A stretch of 53,965 bases of DNA from JAADHU01 sp964446495. GTDB lineage: Bacteria; Pseudomonadota; Gammaproteobacteria; Steroidobacterales; Woeseiaceae. The position numbers were made by a program, and so were the translations under genes. Within the stretch, counting starts at the first letter, position 1. Each line of letters opens with the position of its first letter. Of this stretch, positions 25,231-34,492 are shown in pieces. Where the stretch lies: the NCBI GenBank assembly GCA_964446495.1, contig CAYUOY010000010.1, forward strand, positions 1 through 53,965, given 5' to 3'. The notes under the pieces were generated by a model, which was not told the origin of the DNA, did no database searches, and saw only the letters and a program-made list of their open reading frames with translations.

Positions 25231-25758
25231 CTAAATCAGATAGACGCAGTTCCGGATATTGATGGCTGGGCCTGATGGCAACACCTCAACAGACCGGTTG
25301 TTCCCTGCTCGCTTAACGACCAGGATCCAATCGGGCATCGTCAGCGTCACCCAATTTGTGGTGAAAGAATCCGCCTGGTCGATAGTGTTCTTGTGGGTCG
25401 AATCGGGTTTCGACGCCTCCGATCTCTCGTGAATGGCGGATGTGCCACAACAGAATTTGTTCGTTACTGCAGCTTGCAGACAATCCTCATTGTCGCTGAC
25501 TTGCTGAGTGTCTGAAGGAAATTTGTCGTCGCGCGCGTCGGCTACAGAGTTTGTCGAGGGATTCACAGACGTTGCAGCCGCGATCGCACACGGCTGCAGC
25601 ACAAGACTCAGAAAAACCACGGAGAACAAAAGGAATACGAATCCCGTCCGGTTCCCGGATTGTCTGTGCAATGTACTTAAGAATGTCAACGGATTATACC
25701 TCTGTACCAAGCATTTCACCTTACGTGCCGGTCTGTACGCAATAAGGAATACCCACAT
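25231..25758 (-). CDS. Putative secreted Cys-containing protein, unknown
   Basis: 175 aa. A positively charged N-terminus (about 1-37) is followed by one hydrophobic segment (GFVFLLFSVVFLSLVLQP, about 39-56) that ends in an Ala-rich stretch, so it is a signal peptide or anchor. The mature part is Ser/Thr/Asp-rich with cysteines at NEDCL and FCCGTS and near the end (RNCVYL). AAGGGG precedes the ATG. Small secreted proteins of this kind often begin metal-efflux operons, but no family was recognised and the function is unknown. Confidence 0.5.
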   Translation of the reverse strand: MWVFLIAYRPARKVKCLVQRYNPLTFLSTLHRQSGNRTGFVFLLFSVVFLSLVLQPCAIAAATSVNPSTNSVADARDDKFPSDTQQVSDNEDCLQAAVTNKFCCGTSAIHERSEASKPDSTHKNTIDQADSFTTNWVTLTMPDWILVVKRAGNNRSVEVLPSGPAINIRNCVYLI

Positions 25759-26045
25759 GACCCCTTGGTGAGTACGTACTCAGTAGCCTGAGTTAATGAC
25801 AACAAAGTAGTGCCGAGCATTCGGCGGTACCCGGGACATCTCGTCACGAAAACCGATTTAGGACGACTCCCAACCTGGTCTTACTACGATTCTTCCGTAA
25901 ATCAGATGTCGTGTTTTCCAATAAACCCGATCAGACGAACCAACATCGCCAGATATCTACGAGAACCCCTCACTCACGCGATTTGCGGGCCAGGGAACCT
26001 CTGATCAATTCTGAATTCGCATCTTGCCTTGCAAAATACCCAGAA
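25759..26045. other. Intergenic region without recognised features
   Basis: 287 bases between the secreted-protein gene and the sstT stop. It must carry the promoter of the three small genes to its left. No hairpin, repeat or strong promoter hexamers stand out. Confidence 0.4.
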
Positions 26046-27269
26046 CTATTCAGAGTTTCCCTGGGTGAGTTTTTGCCCACTCACAGCCGCCGTAAATACG
26101 ACGTCCGTCGAACTGTTCAGGGCCGTCTCGGCCGAGTCCTGCAATACGCTGATCACGAATCCGACCGCCACCACCTGCATGGCGATATCGTCAGGAATGC
26201 CGAAGAGGCTGCAGCTCAAAGGAATTAGCAGCAGTGAGCCGCCGGCAACACCGGACGCCCCTGCCGCCGACAAAGCGGCAATGACGCTCAGGAGTAGCGC
26301 AGTAGGAAGATCAATGTTGATTCCCAGAGTATGCACCGCCGCCAGCGTCAATACCGTAATCGTGATGGCAGCGCCACCCATGTTAATGGTGGCCCCCAAT
26401 GGAATTGATACAGCATAGGTATTCTTGTCAAGACCCAGCCGCTCACACAGGGCCAGATTCACCGGAATGTTCGCCGCTGAACTGCGAGTAAAGAACGCCG
26501 TGATGCCACTCTCCCTGAGCGCGGTAAATACAATAGGATAGGGGTTTCCCTTGTTGCGCAACCAAACGAGCAGCGGATTGACAATGAGTGCCATGATGAG
26601 CATCGAACCCAGCAATACGGACAGAATACGTGCGTATCCCAGCAACGCATCCAGACCCGACACCGCCAGATTGCCGGCAACGAGGCCAAGAATTCCCAGT
26701 GGTGCGAAGCGGATGACCACGCGCACGATTCCGGTGATCACGTCCGCCACATCCGTAAAGGTACGTCGCGTCGTGTCGGCAGAATGACGCAAGCCCAGAC
26801 CGAGAGCAACGCCCCACACAAGAATGCCGATATAGTTGGCCGACATCAGCGCGTTGATCGGGTTATCAATCAACTTGAAAAGCAGGTTGTTGAGTACCTG
26901 ACCGACACCCTGCGGTGCGTCGAGATTAAGGTCGGTGATGTTAAGCGTGAGCGTCGTTGGAAACAGGGTGCTCATCAGGACAGCCAGGAACGCCGCGGCG
27001 AAAGTTCCGAACAGATACAGTGTAATGACCGGCCGCAATTCCGCACGCTGGCCCGGTTTCTGACTGGCGATGGCCGCGGCGACCAGTACCAATACCAGGA
27101 TTGGTGCAACCGCCCTTAGTGCGTTGACGAATAATTCACCAAGGATCATGGAGGATTTCGCGGCTTCCGGCGACACCAGCGACAATAGAACACCGAGGAC
27201 GATACCAACGGCAATCTGGAGCACAAGATTGGCGCCCATAACTTTTTGAACCAGGGTTCTACCCGACAT
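26046..27269 (-). CDS. sstT: Na+/serine-threonine symporter
   Basis: 407 aa from the ATG at 27269, preferred because AGAGG lies 9 bases upstream; the codons before it read through the ribosome site. Dicarboxylate/amino acid:cation symporter family (DAACS) with about eight membrane helices and two re-entrant hairpins. Signatures: AAFFTRSSAANIPVNL (serine-rich hairpin), PLGATINMGGAAITI, and SAAGASGVAGGSLLLIP, then LQDSAETALNSSTD, which match the SstT subgroup. It imports serine and threonine with sodium across the inner membrane. It appears monocistronic. Confidence 0.93.
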   Translation of the reverse strand: MSGRTLVQKVMGANLVLQIAVGIVLGVLLSLVSPEAAKSSMILGELFVNALRAVAPILVLVLVAAAIASQKPGQRAELRPVITLYLFGTFAAAFLAVLMSTLFPTTLTLNITDLNLDAPQGVGQVLNNLLFKLIDNPINALMSANYIGILVWGVALGLGLRHSADTTRRTFTDVADVITGIVRVVIRFAPLGILGLVAGNLAVSGLDALLGYARILSVLLGSMLIMALIVNPLLVWLRNKGNPYPIVFTALRESGITAFFTRSSAANIPVNLALCERLGLDKNTYAVSIPLGATINMGGAAITITVLTLAAVHTLGINIDLPTALLLSVIAALSAAGASGVAGGSLLLIPLSCSLFGIPDDIAMQVVAVGFVISVLQDSAETALNSSTDVVFTAAVSGQKLTQGNSE

Positions 27270-27394
27270 TTGCAACATCCTCTTGCGACTTATTGTGCTC
27301 GAACACCGCCCGGAGGACGATCGCGATGGTTGCATTATCGCGGAATTGTCGGAGGATTATTGGGGAATTTCCGGGGCCAGACTGAGCCAGCAAC

Positions 27395-27871
27395 TCACGG
27401 GCACCATTCACTCTTGTTGGCTTTTGCCTCAGCAAGCACCTGTGCCGTATCCTCCGCCGAGAGAAATACCCGCTCACCTTTTTCGTCGGTATCGTACAAG
27501 CGCGGTGCGTTGGTAACCGTTTCCAGGATTTCGGTTGCGCGCTTGCAATAGTATGCTTCCGCCTCCTCGCGCTCACGGGCTTCGTCAGCCGTCTCGCCAG
27601 GAAAAACTTTTGCTTGTTTGTCAGCGGAAGAATCCGGAGCGGCGTCCAGAACATCGTCGGACGAATGCCAGACCAGTTGTACGCTTATCGCGTCTTCATG
27701 ATCGGGCTTATCGCTGTAGTGAATTTTGTCGGATTCATCAACCCAGGTAAAAATCGGCTTCTTGGAATCGACGAAATGGGTGTCGCCATGCGCGTCCACC
27801 CACTTCCATATGTCGGCTTGCGCTCCGCTACAGAACACAAGCCCAATAATTATTGCAACAAACTGCTTCAT
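27395..27871 (-). CDS. Secreted DUF4124 protein
   Basis: 158 aa from the Met at 27871 (GAGG 9 bases upstream). A signal peptide (FVAIIIGLVFCSGAQA) is followed by DUF4124-type motifs, here seen twice: IWKWVDAHGDTHFVDS and FTWVDESDKIHYSDKP. The C-terminal half is acidic and helical with EAYYCKRATEILE. DUF4124 occurs at the N-terminus of many gammaproteobacterial periplasmic proteins; its function is unknown. It is 125 bases upstream of sstT on the same strand. Confidence 0.88.
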   Translation of the reverse strand: MKQFVAIIIGLVFCSGAQADIWKWVDAHGDTHFVDSKKPIFTWVDESDKIHYSDKPDHEDAISVQLVWHSSDDVLDAAPDSSADKQAKVFPGETADEAREREEAEAYYCKRATEILETVTNAPRLYDTDEKGERVFLSAEDTAQVLAEAKANKSEWCP

Positions 27872-27981
27872 GATGAATCGCCTCGCCATATAGTGTGGCT
27901 TGATGACCCCGGATTTGCGTCGATCTGGGTCACAATACGAGGGCGGAAGAAAGCTCCCGGAAAGCCGATTACCGGCCCGGA

Positions 27982-29757
27982 CTAGCGATCAGAGGCCAGC
28001 ACGTTGAAGCTATCCGAAACTGAGCCTTCGTCAGGATCGACTGCCGGTTTCAGGTCTAGTATTCCGGCCGTGAGTCGAATCGCGGCACGGGCCTCGCCCT
28101 CACCTTTGAGTCCCTCGCCGACGATCAGTTTTTGACCACGATTGTCTTCCACGAAAATCGAGTAGTGCATTACATGCCTGTTGCCGGCTTGCGTTTGAAA
28201 AGAACTGCGCCGGCTAAAGCGAACGAAGTTTCTATGTTTGATCTGCTTTCGACGAACCGGAAAACCCAGGACACGGCGGACGGTCTTAACGGACACTGCG
28301 CCCCTGATTATTTGCAGGGAATTGAATACGGAATACAGGCTCGCCAATACCAGCAACGAGCCAATGCTCGCAAAGATACCGCCAAAGAACAGCAATCCTT
28401 CGGCAGAAATCAGGAATATGCCGGTCGCGGCGAAAATTCCGCCCACGGTTGTACCAATAAGCGCCGACATCCGATTTCGGCCCACCGGATAGAGTAACTC
28501 GGCACCGTTCGCACCGACCTGGCGTCGAACATTCTTCAGTACGGCTGCGTCGTCAAGACGATCACTTTCACCACGTGCACGTTGCAGATTGTGGGCAGAG
28601 ATCTGCGATGACTCCTCGCCGGTCGCATATACCGGTATCTCGTAGTCGCGATCGAAATCGACCCCTTCCAGGTCAGCCCGCACATTAAGTCGCCACAGGA
28701 AATATTCGCTACCTTCTCTGGCAGCGTCCGATTCCTGCAGGTCCTTCGGTACGTTGAAGCGAAACATCAGCCGGGTACCCGTTGGACCCGATTGCGCATG
28801 GGCTACCTGGGAGTCCTGCCATTTAGCGCTTTCGCTGCGACTGCGACTATCGCCACTGCCTGACATATAACTGTAGATACTGGTGAGGGTCAGGCGAAAA
28901 GCCGCACTCGATGCGAAAGGCTGCCGAATGTTGATCATGCCACCGACGTTACCGCCGATGGCACCAGGAAACGGATCGAGCGCCACCGGCGCCGCGCCAA
29001 ATCGTTTCCACTCCAATGTACGTCGAATCGCCCATACGATCAGCCCAATACCGATCAACGGAAACAGGACCGCAATAAGCGCGACGTAGTTTTCCTTTTC
29101 AATAATCTCCCGATGCATGATGAATGGTAATGGGGCCGAAATCAGATTCCAGAATGCTGCAAAACCCCAGGTGAAATACATGCTCGATTTCGAACTGGAG
29201 CGAATCGTGCGAGTTTGCCAATCAGCGTTTAGCAACCAAGGTTGCTTCACGAATGCAGATGCCATCACCTCTTTATCTTTTGGCGCGCGCAACACGAGAA
29301 TGATCAATCCCAGTCCCACACCGCCAAATATAAATACGAAAATGGCCCGGAAGCCGATCATTCCCCAGCGCAGGTCCCGAACGATGACGGAGTCCTGCGG
29401 ATCAGACGGGTTGACGTAAATATTGATCGACTCGCCGCGACTCTGGCTGCTACTGAGCCACCGGCCCGTATCGGTCTGATAATCACCAATATTATCGGCA
29501 CCATCCGTCAAGCCGATGCGATCGTTGCTGTAGATCTGGCCGTCAAAACGGTAGGAGTACACGGCGAAGGCTTCATAGGTGTCGGAACCATCACCTGAAT
29601 GGGTTTCGTATCCCGCCTTGCTTAGCTGCGCCTCCGCAGAAACCCAGTCCTGCATCTGCCAGGCATCGAACACATCGGAGGAAATGGCGAACAGCATCCA
29701 CACTCCGACACCAAAAAATGGCAGTGCAAAGAGGAATAAAAAGATTTTGCCTTTCAT
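27982..29757 (-). CDS. DUF3592-type multi-domain membrane protein
   Basis: 591 aa from the Met at 29757 (GGAGG just upstream, 2 bases). An N-terminal helix (FLFLFALPFFGVGVWMLF) is followed by a DUF3592 domain (about 45-140: WVSAEAQLSKAGYETHSG, YSYRFDGQIYSND, INIYVNPSDPQDSVI) and a second helix. Further helix pairs at about 225-270 and 460-500 are separated by a large soluble segment rich in beta strands (about 285-425). This resembles uncharacterised proteins with repeated DUF3592 modules in Gammaproteobacteria. No enzymatic motif was seen. Confidence 0.82.
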   Translation of the reverse strand: MKGKIFLFLFALPFFGVGVWMLFAISSDVFDAWQMQDWVSAEAQLSKAGYETHSGDGSDTYEAFAVYSYRFDGQIYSNDRIGLTDGADNIGDYQTDTGRWLSSSQSRGESINIYVNPSDPQDSVIVRDLRWGMIGFRAIFVFIFGGVGLGLIILVLRAPKDKEVMASAFVKQPWLLNADWQTRTIRSSSKSSMYFTWGFAAFWNLISAPLPFIMHREIIEKENYVALIAVLFPLIGIGLIVWAIRRTLEWKRFGAAPVALDPFPGAIGGNVGGMINIRQPFASSAAFRLTLTSIYSYMSGSGDSRSRSESAKWQDSQVAHAQSGPTGTRLMFRFNVPKDLQESDAAREGSEYFLWRLNVRADLEGVDFDRDYEIPVYATGEESSQISAHNLQRARGESDRLDDAAVLKNVRRQVGANGAELLYPVGRNRMSALIGTTVGGIFAATGIFLISAEGLLFFGGIFASIGSLLVLASLYSVFNSLQIIRGAVSVKTVRRVLGFPVRRKQIKHRNFVRFSRRSSFQTQAGNRHVMHYSIFVEDNRGQKLIVGEGLKGEGEARAAIRLTAGILDLKPAVDPDEGSVSDSFNVLASDR

Positions 29758-29886
29758 GGCCTCCTTTCCTGGCAGTGTGCGCCTGAACTGATTCCGCCAG
29801 ACTAACAACCCGGGTGCCCGGATGCTGTGATTCCTGTCCCACAGTCGCTTGTTGAAACAACCAGGCGTGAGGAGACCCGCGCAGAA

Positions 29887-31317
29887 CTATGGCAAGCGTT
29901 TCAAACCGAAACCCGTGTGAGGAAAGGTTGCCGCCAACAACAGCGAGAACATCCAACCGGTCATGCAAAACACGGCCCAGGGCATGTACGACAAGGTGGG
30001 AACGCCGAGCGTCGTGGCCATGAAAATAGCTGAAACCGTCCAGGGCATCAGCGGCTCCAGAATGGTGACCGAATCTTCCAGCGAGCGCGACAGGTTTTCC
30101 GCTGCCAGCCCCTGCTCACGATAGGCGTCCTGGAAAAGACCGCCGACGATGAGGGCCGTGACGCCACCGTGGCTGGTCAATGCAATCATGGTCGCCCCGG
30201 AAGCCAGTGTGGCAGCAATCAGTCCGAAAGCACTGCGGGCACGACTCAACATGGCTTGCAGCAACTTATCGAGCCCACCGGAAACATCCATGCCCGCAGC
30301 CAGCAGGAATGCGCTAATAATGATGATCAATGTGCTGGACATTGAATTGACCCCGCCACGATTGAGCAATGATGTCAGCGCGTCACTCGCCACCAAACCA
30401 CCCGTTGCGAACGCGCCGGTCATGTTGACATTGAATCCGGAAATAGCAGCGACAATCGCGTTATTCGCGTCAAAATTATGCAAGCCAATTCCTATCGCCA
30501 TTGCAACAACAGATGATGCCGCCATCACCAATGCGGCCTGTTTTCTCCTCAGCGTCCCCCAAAGAACGACGGCCGCCGGCAGGAAGGCCACCCAGTTCAC
30601 GACGTAGATGGCTTCAATGTCCATCAGCAATTGACTGGTTGCCGGTAATGCCACTTGAGTATCCATGTCCGTCAACAAGCCGGCGACGAAATAGACCACC
30701 AGTGCAACCACAAATGATGGCAAGGCCGTATAAATCATATTTCGAATATGATCGTAGAGGTTCGCATTGGCACCAATCGCACAAATATTGGTGGAATCAG
30801 ACAATGGTGAAAGTTTGTCCCCGAAATAAGCACCGGATACCACCGCCCCGGCCGTCGCCGCAAGCGGCGCATTAATCGCCGCGGCAACACCCATCAATGC
30901 CACGCCAATGGTGCCGGCGGCGGCCCAGGACGAACCCGTCAGGGACATCGCAGCCGTCACCAGGAAGGCCGTGATAATCATGAAGCGAGGATCGACCAGT
31001 TGCACCCCGTAGTAAACCAGCAGTGGAATCGTGCCACTGAACATCCAGGTCCCGATCAACATCCCAATGGACAACAAGATCAAAATGACCGGAAAAACGG
31101 AGGCCAGCTTGTCCCCGGTTGAGCGTTGAATGTCTTCCCAACCATGTCCGTGACGAACGGCGATCAATCCCGCCACGGTCGCAGCGATCAACATGACGGC
31201 GACCAGCAACTCAGTACCGATCGGCATGAACATACCGCCGACCACCAGGCACACCAGCATCGCAATGAGAGGCAGTGCGGCCTCAAGCAACGTGATCGGT
31301 TTACGCATCTGGCTCAC
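29887..31317 (-). CDS. nhaC: NhaC-family Na+/H+ antiporter
   Basis: 476 aa with about 12 membrane helices. NhaC/ion-transporter signatures: LTGSSWAAAGTIGVALMG, GAYFGDKLSPLSDSTNIC (the conserved polar helix with Asp and Ser) and ALTSHGGVTALIVGG. It exchanges Na+ (or an amino acid or carboxylate plus Na+) for protons across the inner membrane. Its first 17 bases overlap the end of the upstream TPR membrane protein gene, so the two are cotranscribed and translation is probably coupled. Confidence 0.92.
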   Translation of the reverse strand: MSQMRKPITLLEAALPLIAMLVCLVVGGMFMPIGTELLVAVMLIAATVAGLIAVRHGHGWEDIQRSTGDKLASVFPVILILLSIGMLIGTWMFSGTIPLLVYYGVQLVDPRFMIITAFLVTAAMSLTGSSWAAAGTIGVALMGVAAAINAPLAATAGAVVSGAYFGDKLSPLSDSTNICAIGANANLYDHIRNMIYTALPSFVVALVVYFVAGLLTDMDTQVALPATSQLLMDIEAIYVVNWVAFLPAAVVLWGTLRRKQAALVMAASSVVAMAIGIGLHNFDANNAIVAAISGFNVNMTGAFATGGLVASDALTSLLNRGGVNSMSSTLIIIISAFLLAAGMDVSGGLDKLLQAMLSRARSAFGLIAATLASGATMIALTSHGGVTALIVGGLFQDAYREQGLAAENLSRSLEDSVTILEPLMPWTVSAIFMATTLGVPTLSYMPWAVFCMTGWMFSLLLAATFPHTGFGLKRLP

Positions 31318-33241
31318 TCGGCTGAGTTGAATCTACGCCTGTTTTCTCGACCTCCTCCTGCACCTTTTTTCTGAAATCCCGGATGTCCTGCTCACTGACC
31401 TGGACGCTACCGAGCAAGCCATTTTCAGTACGCTCCAGCCTGACTAAAGCCATGGCCGATAGCTCCATGGCCTCAGCATAGAACTCTTTCGAGGCCATCA
31501 GCGATGCCATCAGCATGGCGCGACTCGCACCGGGGCGGGACTGCAAGGACCGCTTGAAATTGATCATGGCGCTATCCGGGTCTCCGCGGTGAATATCCAC
31601 GGTGCCCATAAGATACGCAATCTGGGAAAAACGGGCGGAACGCGGATTTGCATTACGTGGCACCTGTAGCATATCGGCGAACAAGCTGCGCAAATCGTCC
31701 AGAGAAACGGCCGGGCATTTTCGGCTCACCACAGAATCGAGCAATGACTCGTAAAGAGCCAAACCACGCAAGTCATACTCATGCGGCGCAAGCCGCTCTT
31801 TCAATTCTTGAAAATTCTTGCCCGTCAGCATGCCCAGGTTGCAACGAACGGTGCCGCGCCAGATGAGTAATTGCTCATCACCCGGAATGCGGGAGATGGC
31901 TTCATTCGCAACCTGCAGGGATTCCTGATAACGCCCGGCGTTATATAACAACAATGAAAACTGCTGTTGTGCACGAGCCGAGTTGGGAGCCTTTCTGGCC
32001 GCCGATTCGACGATGCTCGGATAACTTGCCCAAACCGTCGTTGTTAGACGAGTCAGCCCGGCCAACACCAGCAGCGTTGAGATCACGACCACGGAGAACA
32101 ACGGGCGACTGGTCTTTTTCTGCAGCATTACGAGCAGAGGCAAAAACAAAAAGGCAGTCGCCAGGTAGTTGCGATGTTCGAAATACAGCTCGAGGTTCAA
32201 TGTCGTGGATTCAAGCAAATGACTCGCGTAGAAAAAGAGTACGGCGAACGATAACAAAGGCCACTTGTGCCGCTTGACGATACAAACCGATATCAGTAAC
32301 AGATGAAAAACGGCCGAGACGGCGGTGGTAAGCGGTGAGAAAAATCCTTTTGACGCGACGAAGTGGTCCTGGAACACGCCTGGCGTCGAAGCCTGGGGCA
32401 AGAACCAGTGCTGTAAATAATCCACCAGAATCCTTAGTTCGGTCAGCAACCGTTCGTAAGTGCTGAAGTCTCGTGGCGGATTTGGGATGAAGAAATTGCT
32501 CCTCAGCGCCTGGTTAGCAAGATAAAGGACGATAATTACGCTGGGCAGCAACAGAAACAGTGCGGCCCAGCGCCGATCCAGCGGTGCAACACGCGGGTTT
32601 TTGTCAGAAAGCAGCGTAAATTCGAGAACACCCACCAGCAACGGCAGCAGGATTCCGTTTTCTTTGGCAATCATCGCCAGGAGGGTGCAAAGTCCAAGCC
32701 CGATGCTCATCGTCAGATACGCTTTGACGGGCTTCGTCCCAACCAGCATGCGTCCGCGGAGATACGTCAACATGCCGACAAAGATGAACAACGTGGACAG
32801 CTGCGCCATACGCTGTACGACATAGAGGGTCGTTGATACCAAAAATGGATGCAGCAGCCAGCTAGCTGCACTGAGCAGAGCAAGCCACCGCGCTTTCTTC
32901 CGGTCGATGCCCGTCAGGCACAAGACCCGAACCGTAACGGCAGCCAGCAATGCGCCGATAAGTAAATGGATGACGAGATTAGTTCGCTTGAAGGGCCAGG
33001 CATCGGTTGGCCAGTTGTTCCCGTCGATCAGGAACGTCAGCAGCGACAAGGGTCTACCGGTAGGTCCGGAGAAGCCACCGAATACGAAAGATTTGAACGT
33101 ATACCAGTCTTTGATACCGCCAAGATCGCCCATGGCAGCTAGCGACCCAAAATCATCGAACAGGAACGGTCCCTGCAGGCCGGGCCAATAGGCGAAGACG
33201 GTGACAACGACAAGGGCCGCCCAGGCCAAAAAATACTTCAT
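31301..33241 (-). CDS. TMTC-like polytopic membrane protein with C-terminal TPR region
   Basis: 646 aa. The first 410 residues form about ten membrane helices with the start pattern VTVFAYWPGLQGPFLFDDF and GRPLSLLTFLID, as in GT-C-fold mannosyltransferase-like proteins (TMTC/DUF1736 group); the FDD motif is where these enzymes place catalytic acidic residues. The rest (about 420-600) is a TPR-like helical region (ARAQQQFSLLLYNAGRYQES; AQIAYLMGTVDIHRGD-like repeats). It may glycosylate extracytoplasmic proteins, an inference from family only. It overlaps the PLP enzyme gene by 4 bases and nhaC by 17 bases. Confidence 0.85.
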   Translation of the reverse strand: MKYFLAWAALVVVTVFAYWPGLQGPFLFDDFGSLAAMGDLGGIKDWYTFKSFVFGGFSGPTGRPLSLLTFLIDGNNWPTDAWPFKRTNLVIHLLIGALLAAVTVRVLCLTGIDRKKARWLALLSAASWLLHPFLVSTTLYVVQRMAQLSTLFIFVGMLTYLRGRMLVGTKPVKAYLTMSIGLGLCTLLAMIAKENGILLPLLVGVLEFTLLSDKNPRVAPLDRRWAALFLLLPSVIIVLYLANQALRSNFFIPNPPRDFSTYERLLTELRILVDYLQHWFLPQASTPGVFQDHFVASKGFFSPLTTAVSAVFHLLLISVCIVKRHKWPLLSFAVLFFYASHLLESTTLNLELYFEHRNYLATAFLFLPLLVMLQKKTSRPLFSVVVISTLLVLAGLTRLTTTVWASYPSIVESAARKAPNSARAQQQFSLLLYNAGRYQESLQVANEAISRIPGDEQLLIWRGTVRCNLGMLTGKNFQELKERLAPHEYDLRGLALYESLLDSVVSRKCPAVSLDDLRSLFADMLQVPRNANPRSARFSQIAYLMGTVDIHRGDPDSAMINFKRSLQSRPGASRAMLMASLMASKEFYAEAMELSAMALVRLERTENGLLGSVQVSEQDIRDFRKKVQEEVEKTGVDSTQPSEPDA

Positions 33242-34404
33242 GCCTGAGCCGCGGCAAATGCGCCCAAAAGGTCAGTCCAGAGGTCATCGGGATCCTCAAG
33301 CCCGACAAACAAACGAATCATCCGCGGCGATACACGGAAATCGACAGCGGGATTGTGTTCACCGGCCTGATTGATCGATACGTTGGCGGGCATCACAAGA
33401 CTCTCGTACCCGCCCCAACTCACACCGAGGCGAAAAATAGATAGTGCATCGCAAAAAGCGGGAATATCGATACGCTCATCAAGCTCAATGCTGAAAAGAC
33501 CGCCATAACCGCTTAGCAAGGAAAAGTCCTTGCGCCGCAGTCCGGGGTGATAAACCCGCGCGACCTGTTCATGTGCTGACAACCGCTTCGCGATGATAAG
33601 GCCACTTTCCTGATGCCGTTGCATTCGGAGTGGCAGTGTTCGCAGACCACGCAACAGCAAAGCGGCCTCCTGGGCGGAAAGTTTAGAGCCCAGATACGGA
33701 ACAACTTCTGCATTCATCTTTTCAATCAGCGACCGTCGACCGACCAGTAACCCCGCGACCGTATCGCTGTGCCCGGAGATATATTTGGAGGCCGAATGCA
33801 CCACAATATCGATGCCGCACTGCAGTGGCTTTTGGAAAACCGGCGAAGCCCAGCTGTTGTCGACCAGTGTCGTTACCCCTTCGGCACGAGCGAGTTTCGC
33901 GACCGCTGCAAGATCCTGCTCTTGCATGACCCAGCTATTTGGGCTTTCGAGATAGATTAATTTGGCACCGGGCATAGCCGCCTTTATCGCATTCAGGTCA
34001 TTGCCATCCACGAACTCGGTCATGATGCCAAAACGGGCACAAAGTCCTCTCAGCAGTCGATAGGTATCAGGGTAGACGTCCCTGACACAGACGATGCGGT
34101 CACCGGATTGAACCTGTGCAAGTACAGCGTTGCTGATAGCCGCCATGCCACTTGAAAAGGCAGCGGCAGCTTCTCCCTTTTCCAACCGGCAGATCTTCTC
34201 CAGCAAGACCGACACCGTTGGGTTGCCAACACGTGAGTACACCGACTGATCCGTGTCACCACGAAAACGCTCGACCATCGACTGGTAGGAAGTGAATGAA
34301 AACAGCGACGTTTGATAGATGGGTGGTGCAATCGCACCTTCCGCATGACGCTCGTCATGCACGAGCATCGTAACCTCTGATTCGCCTGATTCCTTAGCCT
34401 TCAC
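33238..34404 (-). CDS. Cys/Met-metabolism PLP-dependent enzyme
   Basis: About 388 aa from the GTG at 34404, which has GGAG 7 bases upstream; the open frame extends 6 codons further, and Met19 (34368) is a third choice. It belongs to the cystathionine gamma-synthase/beta-lyase family: YQTSLFSF and YSRVGNPTVSVLLEKICRLE (N-terminal clamp), AFSSGMAAIS, TLVDNSWASPVFQKPL, and HSASKYISGHSDTVAGL with the PLP-binding Lys. The C-terminus has SWGGYESLVMPA and the FRVSPRMIRLFVGLEDPDDL pattern of the family. Lyase or synthase activity on cystathionine, O-acylhomoserine or methionine cannot be separated. First gene of a three-gene operon. Confidence 0.9.
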   Translation of the reverse strand: MKAKESGESEVTMLVHDERHAEGAIAPPIYQTSLFSFTSYQSMVERFRGDTDQSVYSRVGNPTVSVLLEKICRLEKGEAAAAFSSGMAAISNAVLAQVQSGDRIVCVRDVYPDTYRLLRGLCARFGIMTEFVDGNDLNAIKAAMPGAKLIYLESPNSWVMQEQDLAAVAKLARAEGVTTLVDNSWASPVFQKPLQCGIDIVVHSASKYISGHSDTVAGLLVGRRSLIEKMNAEVVPYLGSKLSAQEAALLLRGLRTLPLRMQRHQESGLIIAKRLSAHEQVARVYHPGLRRKDFSLLSGYGGLFSIELDERIDIPAFCDALSIFRLGVSWGGYESLVMPANVSINQAGEHNPAVDFRVSPRMIRLFVGLEDPDDLWTDLLGAFAAAQA

Positions 34405-34492
34405 CGTCACACTCCCCCGCACAATTCGGCATCACTTTACCCATCACCAGCGAATGCGGCAATTGTTGCTCCAACTCCGGTCCCGAATCGCG

